DNA from: Planctomycetales bacterium
GTDB taxonomy: Bacteria; Planctomycetota; Planctomycetia; Isosphaerales; Isosphaeraceae
NCBI GenBank assembly: GCA_027435495.1
Contig: DAHZZC010000575.1
Span: 1 to 5,250, forward strand
Length of the DNA stretch: 5,250 bases
Direction: 5' to 3'
Shown here: positions 1 to 5,250 of the stretch, one piece after another
How the letters are laid out: every line of letters begins with the position of its first letter
Numbering within the stretch: position 1 is the stretch's first letter
The notes under the pieces: generated by a model
What the model saw: only the letters and a program-made list of their open reading frames with translations
Database searches by the model: none
What the model was told of the DNA's origin: nothing
Translations under genes and position numbers: made by a program

Positions 1-86
1 CGCCGGCCGGCGAGCTGATCACCGTCGGGTCGTTGCCCGACTCGTGTGGCGGCCCTATGATGAGGGATGGCCTGGGCGGAGGATAG
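1..86 (+). CDS. 3' end of an unidentified plus-strand gene (partial)
   Basis: The frame beginning at position 3 is open from the window edge to a TAG stop at 84-86. It gives 27 residues that start PAGELITVGSLPDS and end in a Gly-rich tail. The first 14 codons all end in G or C, as in the confirmed genes here. The frame starting at position 1 stops at once, and the frame starting at 2 has weaker third-position bias. A terminator-like hairpin about 50 bases downstream supports a gene ending here. The piece is too short to assign a family. The 'AGELITVGSL' stretch faintly recalls the C-terminal strand of fumarylacetoacetate-hydrolase-type proteins, but this is not enough for a call. It could also be noncoding flank. 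Confidence 0.33.
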   Translation, partial: PAGELITVGSLPDSCGGPMMRDGLGGG

Positions 87-138
87 GGCTCCGTGGCGAC
101 ACGACCCGAGCGCCGACCCAGGGGCCAAGACCGAAGGG

Positions 139-163
139 GGGCGGCACGATGCCGCCCTGTCTT
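139..163 (+). terminator. Candidate intrinsic terminator after the gene ending at 86
   Basis: A perfect 8-bp GC-rich stem, GGGCGGCA (139-146) with TGCCGCCC (150-157), closes a 3-base CGA loop and is followed by TGTCTTT. The T-tract is interrupted, so it is weaker than a classical rho-independent terminator. Its position about 50 bases after the TAG at 84-86 suits that role. On the minus strand the stem is followed by a C run, so termination in that direction is less likely. Confidence 0.5.
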
Positions 164-189
164 TCCCCTTCGGGATTGGCACGAAGGCG

Positions 190-199
190 GCAAATCGAC
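190..199 (+). repeat. Third copy of the inverted-repeat core word
   Basis: GCAAATCGAC at 190-199 is identical to the core of the inverted-repeat left arm (385-394), in the same orientation, and is the reverse complement of 429-438 in the right arm. Read on the minus strand, the likeness to the right arm extends to GTCGATTTGC(C)GCC with one inserted base. This copy lies about 20 bases beyond the stop codon of the small minus-strand frame at 217-381, so that frame is bracketed by two copies. A chance match of ten bases over a few hundred positions is unlikely but not excluded. Confidence 0.4.
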
Positions 200-216
200 C
201 TGATCTGTTCCGACGT

Positions 217-381
217 TCACTCTACCTTATCTCCCGACCCCGGTTTCTCCATTTCACGCTGAACCAGCACACTCTTGGCCGCAGCATACGTTAGGACTTC
301 CCTAGTGTTCTTCAACAGTGATTTCTTCACTTCAGCGTAGACCTGACTTTGCTCTGGCAGAGGAGGCGAAAAGGGGGACAT
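217..381 (-). CDS. Small hypothetical protein, 54 residues
   Basis: This minus-strand frame runs from an ATG at 381-379 to a TGA at 219-217. The product starts MSPFSPPLPEQSQVYAEVKK and ends KPGSGDKVE. After a Pro-rich first nine residues, about residues 11-46 look like one long charged, amphipathic helix. There are no cysteines, no signal peptide and no membrane segment. By hand count, GC is about 59, 39 and 57 percent at codon positions 1, 2 and 3; the dip at position 2 is what coding DNA shows. Third-position GC is well below the neighbouring genes, suggesting foreign or recent origin. The ATG lies inside the left arm of the inverted repeat and has no Shine-Dalgarno sequence. The same frame stays open upstream through the whole repeat to a TGA near 514, so the piece may instead be the tail of a longer or disrupted gene. 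I do not recognise the family. It could be non-coding. Confidence 0.4.
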   Translation of the reverse strand: MSPFSPPLPEQSQVYAEVKKSLLKNTREVLTYAAAKSVLVQREMEKPGSGDKVE

Positions 382-451
382 AGCGCAAATCGACAACCGT
401 AAGATATCTGAGTCAACCTTCGACAGTTGTCGATTTGCGCCATGTCCCCCT
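369..451 (-). terminator. Inverted repeat as possible terminator of the minus-strand gene pair
   Basis: Read on the minus strand, the 26-bp stem ends in CCCCC followed directly by TTTT (372-369). It begins about 126 bases after the oxidoreductase stop at 578-580. It could therefore end transcripts coming from the two minus-strand genes. The long 28-base loop and only four T residues are atypical, and the repeat may be there for another reason. If it terminates, the small frame at 217-381 would need its own promoter. Confidence 0.3.
372..451. repeat. Near-perfect 26-bp inverted repeat with 28-base spacer
   Basis: The left arm (372-397) starts AGGGGGACAT and ends AAATCGACAAC; the right arm (426-451) is its reverse complement. 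They match at 25 of 26 positions, the only difference being A382 opposite C441. The spacer (398-425) is AT-richer and holds the 8-base palindrome AGATATCT at 402-409. AAAA precedes the left arm at 369-372. Arms of the type 'AAAAGGGGGACA...' resemble the ends of REP-like or small terminal-inverted-repeat elements found in many bacterial genomes; this is an impression from the sequence, not a database match. No transposase frame lies between the arms. Possible readings are a mobile-element remnant or REP/MITE unit, a transcription terminator, or a structured RNA. Confidence 0.85.
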
Positions 452-577
452 GGTATGCCCGCATTTCTTCCCGGTGGTGCAGCGATTATCGCAGGCCAGG
501 GCCATCAAGAGTCGCTTCCCATCGGCACCGGGGCTGCCGCGCCAGGACGGGCCGAGCCGGAAGCCGGCGAACGTCGA

Positions 578-1873
578 TTAGACCTTCGGCTCCCAGCCCG
601 GGGCGTACTCTCGGCTCCAGAACCGCATCGCCTCGGGATCATCGAGGATGCGGCCGTCCTTCGAGTTGCAGCGGAGGGCCCGGCCGGTTCGGTGGGCGAT
701 GTTTCCCAGGTGGCAGAGCAGGGTGCTCCGATGGCCTTCCTCGATCTCGCTGTTCGGCTTCGCCTCGCCCCTCGCCGCGGCGACGAAGTTCGCCAGGTGG
801 GTCGCGTCGCCGCCCTGGCCGGTCACCTTTTTCGTCGGCTTTCCCTTCAGATCCTTGATCGTGTAGCCGCCACCGTCGATCTCCAGGGCGCCGTTTTCGC
901 CGTAGAAGACCACATCGGCTCGCGAGGTTCCCGGCCGGGCTCCATTGCAGCTCTTGCCCTGCCAGGTGATCGTCTTTCGGCCGTCGAAGTCAAAGCTCAC
1001 GACGTGCGTGTCGGGTGTCTCCTGGTCGTCCTCGAATCGGTATCGGCCGCCCGATGAGGTGACGTGGACCGGGTAATCGACGCCCAGGCCCCAGCGCGCG
1101 ACGTCGAGCATGTGGACGCCGTTGTTACCGAGTTCGCCGTTGCCCCAGTTCCAGAACCAGTGCCAGTTGTAGTGCAGGATGTTGTCGCGATACGGCTGAC
1201 GCGCCGCTGGACCCTGCCAGAGTTCGTAATCGAGCCAGGCGGGGACGGGTCCTGGCTGGCCGTGGCCGATCGAGCCCCGGTTGTTCGTGTAGAAACATTC
1301 GGCGAAGTAGGGACGCCCGATCGCGCCCGAGCGGATCTGCTCGATCGCTTCCATCACCTTCGGCCAGCTTCTGCGCTGGTTGCCCATCTGGACGACCCGG
1401 TTGTGCTTTCGCGCCGCCTCGACGAGCAGTTCGCCCTCGCGCGGGTTGTGGCTGCACGGCTTCTCGACATAGACATGCTTCCCGGCCGCACAGGCGAGGA
1501 TCGCCGCGGGGGCGTGCCAGTGGTTGCAGGTCGCGATCACGACCGCGTCGACGGCCCTGTCGTCGAGAACCGTTCGGAGGTCGCCCACCGGTTTGGCCTT
1601 TGGCTTGCCGTCGGCGGCACGATGGGCGGCATCGGCGGCGAGACCGGCTCGCCGGTTATCGACGTCGCAGACATAAGCGACCTGGACGCCGTTCATCGCG
1701 GCGAAGTTCCGGGTGTGCTGGGTCCCGCGTCCGCCGACGCCGATCACTCCGACGACGAGCGTCTCGCTCGGCTGCTTCACGCCCGCCTCGACGGCGAGGG
1801 CCGCCGGCATCGCCAGGAACGGGGCGGCCGAGGCCGTCTGGAGGAACCGACGACGTCCCGAATCGTGATTCAT
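578..1873 (-). CDS. Gfo/Idh/MocA family oxidoreductase with Tat signal
   Basis: This is a predicted NAD(P)-dependent sugar or polyol dehydrogenase-like protein of 431 residues, a usual family length. Residues 7-12 (RRRFLQ) followed by a hydrophobic Ala-rich stretch to about residue 28 form a twin-arginine signal peptide, implying folded export. A Rossmann domain follows, with VGVIGVGGRG at 41-50 (GxGxxG, G45/G47/G50), an acidic strand end VCDVD at 68-72, and the EKP motif at 137-139, whose Lys is the conserved family residue. The C-terminal alpha/beta domain carries GNNGVHMLD (249-257). The usual Asp of the family's D-x-x-x-H pair aligns with Asn250, while His254 is kept. I chose the ATG at 1873 because it sets the RR motif near the N-terminus and has AAAGGG six bases upstream. 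A TTG at 1957 in the same frame would bury the signal under 28 extra residues. The gene lies 80 bp downstream of the glycosyltransferase and may share its transcript. The substrate cannot be told from sequence, and some exported relatives may have no dehydrogenase activity. Confidence 0.93.
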   Translation of the reverse strand: MNHDSGRRRFLQTASAAPFLAMPAALAVEAGVKQPSETLVVGVIGVGGRGTQHTRNFAAMNGVQVAYVCDVDNRRAGLAADAAHRAADGKPKAKPVGDLRTVLDDRAVDAVVIATCNHWHAPAAILACAAGKHVYVEKPCSHNPREGELLVEAARKHNRVVQMGNQRRSWPKVMEAIEQIRSGAIGRPYFAECFYTNNRGSIGHGQPGPVPAWLDYELWQGPAARQPYRDNILHYNWHWFWNWGNGELGNNGVHMLDVARWGLGVDYPVHVTSSGGRYRFEDDQETPDTHVVSFDFDGRKTITWQGKSCNGARPGTSRADVVFYGENGALEIDGGGYTIKDLKGKPTKKVTGQGGDATHLANFVAAARGEAKPNSEIEEGHRSTLLCHLGNIAHRTGRALRCNSKDGRILDDPEAMRFWSREYAPGWEPKV

Positions 1874-1879
1874 GGCTCG

Positions 1880-1885
1880 CCCTTT
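1880..1885 (-). promoter_or_regulatory. Ribosome binding site fixing the oxidoreductase start
   Basis: On the minus strand AAAGGG lies six bases before the ATG at 1873. No comparable site precedes the alternative TTG at 1957, which instead overlaps the TGA stop of the glycosyltransferase gene. This, with the Tat motif position, decides the start. Confidence 0.5.
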
Positions 1886-1953
1886 CGCACCGAGGAGATC
1901 GCTGGGTGGTTGTCCGCTTTCTCCGTCGAGGCTATCGGGCGCCCCTCCACCTG

Positions 1954-3738
1954 TCAACGGACCGGAGTCGAGGGCGGATCCGTAGGGGCTGGCGGCTTCG
2001 GGTGTCTTCTGGCCCCCGGGCGATTCTGCTCGTAACCGGCGACCCCGCGGAAGTCGCGACCGATCGCGATGTCCCAGGCCGCCACCGTCACGCCACGCTC
2101 CTTGATCTCGAACCGTTCGATCGGCTCGATGCTTCGGACGACCTTCTTGTCTCGAAGGATCATCGCATAGTTCGGCGGCTGGTTGGCGTCCTCAACTACC
2201 AGCACGGTCCGGCCCAGGAAGGGGCCGGGATCGTGTCGGGGGTTGGGGTGCCAGAGGTCGTGCTGGTTGACCGGCTCCCTCGACATCCCGAAGTTCCAGG
2301 CCAGGCAATACGTCTCGGGATGCCCCTTCATGTAAAAGGAGAGCGTCGAGGCGAGTTGGTAGTACGCCGTCACCACGAACGGGTCTTCACCGGCCGCCCG
2401 AAGCGATTCGAGCCGCTTCTCCACCTCGACCGCCAGCTCCTCGTAGCCTCGCAGTCGGGCCGTGGCGTCGTACACCCGCAACGGCGCCGCGAATCGCTTC
2501 GACGGCCCGGGAACAAATCGGGCGATCGCCGGATAGAACCACTCGGTGTGGTGGATCATCGCGATCAGGGAGACGGCCATTCCCCACGAGACCAGATAGG
2601 CCCGCTTCCGGCCTCCGCCCTCCGCGAAGGCGACGTCGGCCCGCCGCCCGATCAGGACCACCAGCGCGGTGTAACCGGTCGCCATCCAGTTGGCCTCGCT
2701 CTCGCCGAGGAAGCTGGCCGAGAGGCAGGCGCACCAGGTCACGCCCCAGAGCGTGAGCAGGAAGACGGTCCCCTCGCGAGTCGCGTTGTCGGTCGTCCGA
2801 TGTCGGACGTCGCGGAGGCTGCTGACGATCGCCGCGACGCCAGCCACCCACCAGAAGCCGCCGAGCACGGCGAACTCGCCGCCGAGGAAGCCGAGGACGG
2901 GCCCGAGCCCGCCCCAGACCGCCCGGTTCGCCAGCCCGACGCGATCGGCAAGTTGATTGGCGCCGACCCAGCCGTGATGGGCGTTCCAGGCGACGATCGG
3001 ACCCAGCCCAAGACCGACACAAAGGAGGGACATCGTCCAGAATCCCGTCCGCAAGAGCTCGCGCCGACGCTCGGGGATGACGAGCAGGAACAACCCGACC
3101 GAGGCCGGCATCGCCAGGACCGAGTACTTCGCCAGCACTCCGAGCGAGCCGATCACGCCGGAGATCGCCCAGGCTCTCCCGTCGTCGCGTCGGATCGCCC
3201 GGAAGGCCCAGACCGCCGACCAGACCCACGAGCCGATGAGCGGCGAGTCCGCGGTGATAATCACCCCGCCCACCGCGAAGAGCGGGATCGCGGGCAGGAT
3301 CAGGACCGCGAATAGCGCCGACCGTCGCGAGCCGGTGGTTTCCTCGGCGAGCCGGAAGATACCCCAGGCGGTAAGACCCCCGATCAGGACCGCCATGAAG
3401 CGAGCGGCGAACATCAACGAGCCGGTCATCGCCTCACTGAACGAGCCGAACAGCTCGATCCCGAGTCGGACCACCACCGCGATCACCGGTCCGCGTGCGA
3501 AGTAGGCCCAGTCGAGGCGTTGCGACCAGGCCCAGTACTCGGCCTCGTCGCCGCAGAGGTCCCAGTCGCAGCCGACGAGCAGGAAGAGGGTCTGGAGCGA
3601 CATGACCGCCAGGATCGCGGCGGCGGCCCATCGAGAGAGATGGTCATCCACCTGACCTGGCCTGGACAGGGCCTCGGCGGTTGAGGACCGCCGTCCGGGA
3701 CGGACCCGCGCCCGGACTCGTTCCGCGAGACTGGACAT
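1954..3738 (-). CDS. GT-C membrane glycosyltransferase, GT39/ArnT-like
   Basis: This predicted polytopic inner-membrane enzyme of 594 residues would transfer a sugar from a polyprenyl-phosphate donor to an acceptor on the outer face of the membrane. After about 37 basic, disordered residues, the first membrane helix (about 38-57) leads into the family's signature loop. GDEAEYWAWS (63-72) carries the acidic pair D64/E65 expected at the catalytic site, followed by LDWAYFARGPVIA (75-87). Further marks are TADSPL (162-167), GSLGVLAKYS (198-207) and ESEANWMATGY (346-356), all typical of the PMT/ArnT-like group. I count roughly 10-12 hydrophobic helices up to about residue 396. Residues about 425-560 form a soluble C-terminal domain with VVTAYYQLASTLSFYM (455-470) and REPVNQHDLW (487-496), ending in a Pro-rich tail. 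I prefer the ATG at 3738, with CGAGG about ten bases upstream, over an in-frame TTG at 3777. Donor and acceptor are unknown; lipid A, protein and other glycans are all possible. Confidence 0.88.
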   Translation of the reverse strand: MSSLAERVRARVRPGRRSSTAEALSRPGQVDDHLSRWAAAAILAVMSLQTLFLLVGCDWDLCGDEAEYWAWSQRLDWAYFARGPVIAVVVRLGIELFGSFSEAMTGSLMFAARFMAVLIGGLTAWGIFRLAEETTGSRRSALFAVLILPAIPLFAVGGVIITADSPLIGSWVWSAVWAFRAIRRDDGRAWAISGVIGSLGVLAKYSVLAMPASVGLFLLVIPERRRELLRTGFWTMSLLCVGLGLGPIVAWNAHHGWVGANQLADRVGLANRAVWGGLGPVLGFLGGEFAVLGGFWWVAGVAAIVSSLRDVRHRTTDNATREGTVFLLTLWGVTWCACLSASFLGESEANWMATGYTALVVLIGRRADVAFAEGGGRKRAYLVSWGMAVSLIAMIHHTEWFYPAIARFVPGPSKRFAAPLRVYDATARLRGYEELAVEVEKRLESLRAAGEDPFVVTAYYQLASTLSFYMKGHPETYCLAWNFGMSREPVNQHDLWHPNPRHDPGPFLGRTVLVVEDANQPPNYAMILRDKKVVRSIEPIERFEIKERGVTVAAWDIAIGRDFRGVAGYEQNRPGARRHPKPPAPTDPPSTPVR

Positions 3739-3853
3739 CCGTGTGCATCCTCGTGCCAGCGACTGGCCGCCTCCCAACGTCGGGCGCGGCGATCCGTCTC
3801 ATGGTCTTATCGTCGATTCCGCCACCTGCGTCCAGAGATTCCCAACGATTGGC

Positions 3854-3872
3854 GGAGGGCCGGAAGGCCTCC
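3854..3872. other. GC-rich hairpin with GGAA tetraloop in glycosyltransferase leader region
   Basis: GGAGGGCC (3854-3861) pairs with GGCCTCC (3866-3872), leaving one bulged G around a four-base GGAA loop. On the plus strand the loop fits the stable GNRA class; on the minus strand it becomes TTCC. It lies about 116 bases upstream of the glycosyltransferase ATG and could sit in an untranslated leader. There is no T-tract, so it is not a terminator. It may be a chance product of high GC. Confidence 0.25.
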
Positions 3873-4089
3873 TGCGGGCTTCCCCACTCGCGGGAAAGGC
3901 GCCAGGAAGAACGCAAGGGGGGAATCGCCGCATTTCTCGCAATGATCGATGGCCCCGCCGCGAACGGGGGCATTCCCATAAACGAGCTCGAAATCCCCCC
4001 TGTCGCCATCCCTGGAACCAATCTCGGTCGGGTTGCGAGACGAAGGCGATCGCCGCGGTCTCCGAATCCGGCACGTCCGTCAGGATCGG

Positions 4090-4118
4090 TTTTCATGCGG
4101 CGAAGGCTCTGTTAGGAT
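4090..4118 (+). promoter_or_regulatory. Candidate sigma70-type promoter for miaB
   Basis: TTTTCA (4090-4095) and TAGGAT (4113-4118) each match four of six consensus bases of the -35 and -10 elements and are exactly 17 bases apart. Transcription would start near 4125, giving a leader of about 90 bases before the ATG at 4216. Two 4/6 matches are weak evidence, and housekeeping promoters of high-GC planctomycetes are poorly defined. The -10 overlaps the AGGA at 4114-4117 that would serve as ribosome site for an alternative ATG at 4123. Confidence 0.35.
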
Positions 4119-4130
4119 CTAAATGGCATG
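4114..4130 (+). promoter_or_regulatory. Alternative miaB start region (AGGA plus ATG at 4123)
   Basis: AGGA (4114-4117) lies five bases before an ATG at 4123-4125 that is in frame with miaB and open through to 4216. Used as a start, it would add 31 residues (MAWEDWIVGRH... ) rich in Arg and Gly before the conserved domain. MiaB proteins usually reach the TxGCQMN motif within 10-25 residues of the start, so the site at 4216 is favoured. The same bases overlap the proposed -10 element, so at most one of the two roles is likely. Confidence 0.25.
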
Positions 4131-4215
4131 GGAGGATTGGATTGTCGGCCGCCACGCCGGGGCGTTGCGGCGCGTCGGGGCCTCCCGGAATCCTGAGCGC
4201 CGGGGAATCGCGACG

Positions 4216-5250
4216 ATGGCCGAACAGGGCGACCCGCCCCACCAGAAGAAGAAGCTCTACATCGAGACCGTCGGCTGCCAGATGAACCTGCTGGACAGCG
4301 AGCTGGTTGTCGCCCGCCTGCGCCAGGACGGCTACGAGCTAACCGACGACATCCAGCAGGCCGATGCCATCCTCTACAACACCTGCTCGGTCCGCCAGCA
4401 CGCCGAGGACAAGGTGTATAGCGCCCTCGGCCGGATCAAGCGGCTGAAGGAGAAGAAGCCGGAGGTCGCCATCGGCGTCCTCGGCTGCATGGCGCAGAAG
4501 GACCAGGACCAGATCCTCCGCCGGGCCCCTCACGTCGACATCGTGGTGGGGCCAGGACAGCTCGGGCGAGTCCCGGAGCTGCTCGCGAGGGCGAAGGGCG
4601 ACGACCCGACCCGCCTGGCCGTCAGCCGGGCACGGACCGACGGCTCGCTGGAGACAATCACGGCCAGCTTCGAGACCTACGACGCCAACCGAGAGCCCGC
4701 GATGCGGCCGACGCCCTTCCAGGCGTTCATCCGCGTGATGATGGGCTGCGACAAGTTCTGCACCTATTGCATCGTCCCCTCGGTTCGCGGCCCCGAGCAG
4801 AGCCGTTCCCCCGCCGCGATCCTCGACGAGGCCCGACTCCTCGCCGATCAGGGCGTCAAGGAGATCACCCTCCTCGGCCAGACGGTCAACAGCTACCGTT
4901 ACCGAGCCCCCGACGGCCGGATCTGGCGCCTCTCCGACATCCTCGCGAAGATGCACGAGATCGAGGGGATCGAGCGGATCAAGTTCATCACCAACTTCCC
5001 CAATGACATGACCGACGACCTCTTGCAGGCCGTCCGCGATCTCCCTCGCGTTTCGCGATACCTGCATGTCCCAGCCCAGAGCGGCTGCGACGAGGTCCTG
5101 AAACGGATGAAGCGGATGTACTCGGTCGCCGCCTACGAGGAGATGCTCGCACGGACCCGAGAGACAATCCCGGGCGTCGCCGTCTACAGCGACTTCATCG
5201 TCGGCTTCTGCGGCGAGACCCAGGAGTCGTATGAGAAGACGGTCCGCCTG
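4216..5250 (+). CDS. miaB: tRNA-2-methylthio-N6-dimethylallyladenosine synthase MiaB (partial, 3' end missing)
   Basis: This radical-SAM methylthiotransferase adds a methylthio group to C2 of i6A37 in tRNAs reading codons that begin with U. The 345 residues present cover the N-terminal UPF0004 domain and most of the radical SAM domain; the last part and the TRAM domain lie beyond the window. C21 (TVGCQMN), C57 (NTCSVR) and C91 (GCMAQ) would bind the auxiliary 4Fe-4S cluster. C178, C182 and C185 in GCDKFCTYC form the radical-SAM CxxxCxxC cluster, followed by IVPSVRGPEQSR. LLGQTVNSY (219-227) is the MiaB-like LLGQNVN block. NTCSVR and the GQxVN block favour MiaB over RimO or MtaB. Two extra cysteines sit at unusual places, C291 (QSGCD) and C332 (VGFCGET). 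I chose the ATG at 4216, preceded by GGGGAA about eight bases upstream. An in-frame ATG at 4123 would add 31 residues. The gene is divergent from the glycosyltransferase. Confidence 0.95.
   Translation, partial: MAEQGDPPHQKKKLYIETVGCQMNLLDSELVVARLRQDGYELTDDIQQADAILYNTCSVRQHAEDKVYSALGRIKRLKEKKPEVAIGVLGCMAQKDQDQILRRAPHVDIVVGPGQLGRVPELLARAKGDDPTRLAVSRARTDGSLETITASFETYDANREPAMRPTPFQAFIRVMMGCDKFCTYCIVPSVRGPEQSRSPAAILDEARLLADQGVKEITLLGQTVNSYRYRAPDGRIWRLSDILAKMHEIEGIERIKFITNFPNDMTDDLLQAVRDLPRVSRYLHVPAQSGCDEVLKRMKRMYSVAAYEEMLARTRETIPGVAVYSDFIVGFCGETQESYEKTVRL

Larger units (their letters stand above)
3739..4122. other. Divergent intergenic region, no supported gene
   Basis: This stretch separates the minus-strand glycosyltransferase from plus-strand miaB. 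Several frames are open across it, as is normal at this GC content, but they are Arg/Pro/Ser-rich, run into neighbouring genes out of frame, and show no recognisable domain. It holds a GC-rich hairpin (3854-3872), a possible miaB promoter (4090-4118), and a widely spaced 8-base inverted match, AGGGGGGA at 3916-3923 with TCCCCCCT at 3994-4001. I found no convincing minus-strand promoter for the glycosyltransferase. Confidence 0.55.

Noticed and set aside
44..294. Two overlapping plus-strand frames of 72 and 75 codons near the window start
   Set aside because: They read through the hairpin at 139-157, are Arg/Pro-rich, lack ribosome sites, and oppose the more coding-like minus-strand frame at 217-381.
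556..566. CCGG AAG CCGG mini-hairpin just downstream of the oxidoreductase stop
   Set aside because: A four-base stem without a T-tract is expected by chance in this GC-rich DNA and does not make a terminator.
427..1057. Plus-strand frames of 143 and 200 codons starting in or near the right repeat arm
   Set aside because: Most of their length is antisense to the oxidoreductase; the open frame follows from that gene's codon bias.
1064..2035. Plus-strand open frame of 323 codons opposite the oxidoreductase
   Set aside because: It is a complementary-strand shadow of a gene with clear Rossmann, EKP and Tat motifs; its product is Val/Asp/Arg-rich and unrecognisable.
1600..3315. Plus-strand open frame of 571 codons antisense to the glycosyltransferase and oxidoreductase
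   Set aside because: It is Arg/Pro/Asp-rich with no domain or motif, lies opposite two well-supported genes, and is what strong G/C third-position bias produces on the complementary strand.
3644..4096. Minus-strand frame of 150 codons upstream of and overlapping the glycosyltransferase start
   Set aside because: It overlaps the glycosyltransferase N-terminus out of frame, has a Pro/Arg/Ser-rich low-information product, and lacks a ribosome site.
3681..4115. Plus-strand frame of 144 codons ending just before miaB
   Set aside because: It begins opposite the glycosyltransferase N-terminus and has no domain; the part after 3940 looks slightly more protein-like but ends in an Arg-rich run and cannot be supported.
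4339..5067. Minus-strand open frame of 242 codons opposite miaB
   Set aside because: It mirrors the miaB codons, and its Leu/Asp/Val/Gly-rich product has no family features, while miaB shows all six cluster cysteines.

Overview
The window is high-GC DNA with strongly G/C-biased third codon positions. It probably comes from a planctomycete of the Isosphaeraceae/Gemmataceae type. That placement is an inference: it rests on the GC-rich codon use and on a Tat-exported Gfo/Idh/MocA oxidoreductase of the 'GNNGVHMLDVARW' kind, which is heavily expanded in Planctomycetes. No rRNA, tRNA, CRISPR array or complete transposase gene is visible.

Layout. Positions 1-86 probably hold the last 27 codons of a plus-strand gene whose body lies outside the window; a compact hairpin followed by a T-rich stretch (139-163) fits as its terminator. 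Positions about 190-451 form a lower-GC island unlike the rest. It contains a 54-codon minus-strand reading frame (217-381) and a near-perfect 26-bp inverted repeat (372-397 / 426-451). A 10-base word from the repeat arm recurs at 190-199, so the small frame is bracketed by repeat-derived sequence. Positions 578-3738 carry two minus-strand genes in series. Transcribed first is a 594-residue polytopic membrane glycosyltransferase of the GT-C fold (GT39/ArnT-like, 1954-3738). After an 80-bp gap comes a 431-residue Gfo/Idh/MocA oxidoreductase with a twin-arginine signal (578-1873). Positions 3739-4215 separate this pair from the divergent plus-strand gene miaB (4216 to the window end, truncated), which encodes the tRNA methylthiotransferase and has a candidate sigma70-type promoter upstream.

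How the genes relate. The glycosyltransferase and oxidoreductase are co-oriented and may be co-transcribed, but nothing in the sequence shows a shared substrate. The oxidoreductase would act outside the cytoplasm if its Tat signal works; the glycosyltransferase would move sugar from a polyprenyl-phosphate carrier on the outer face of the membrane. miaB is an independent housekeeping gene for tRNA modification. The core genes are ordinary. The part that deserves attention is the 190-451 island, which may be a small non-autonomous mobile or REP-like element; no complete new system can be claimed from this window.
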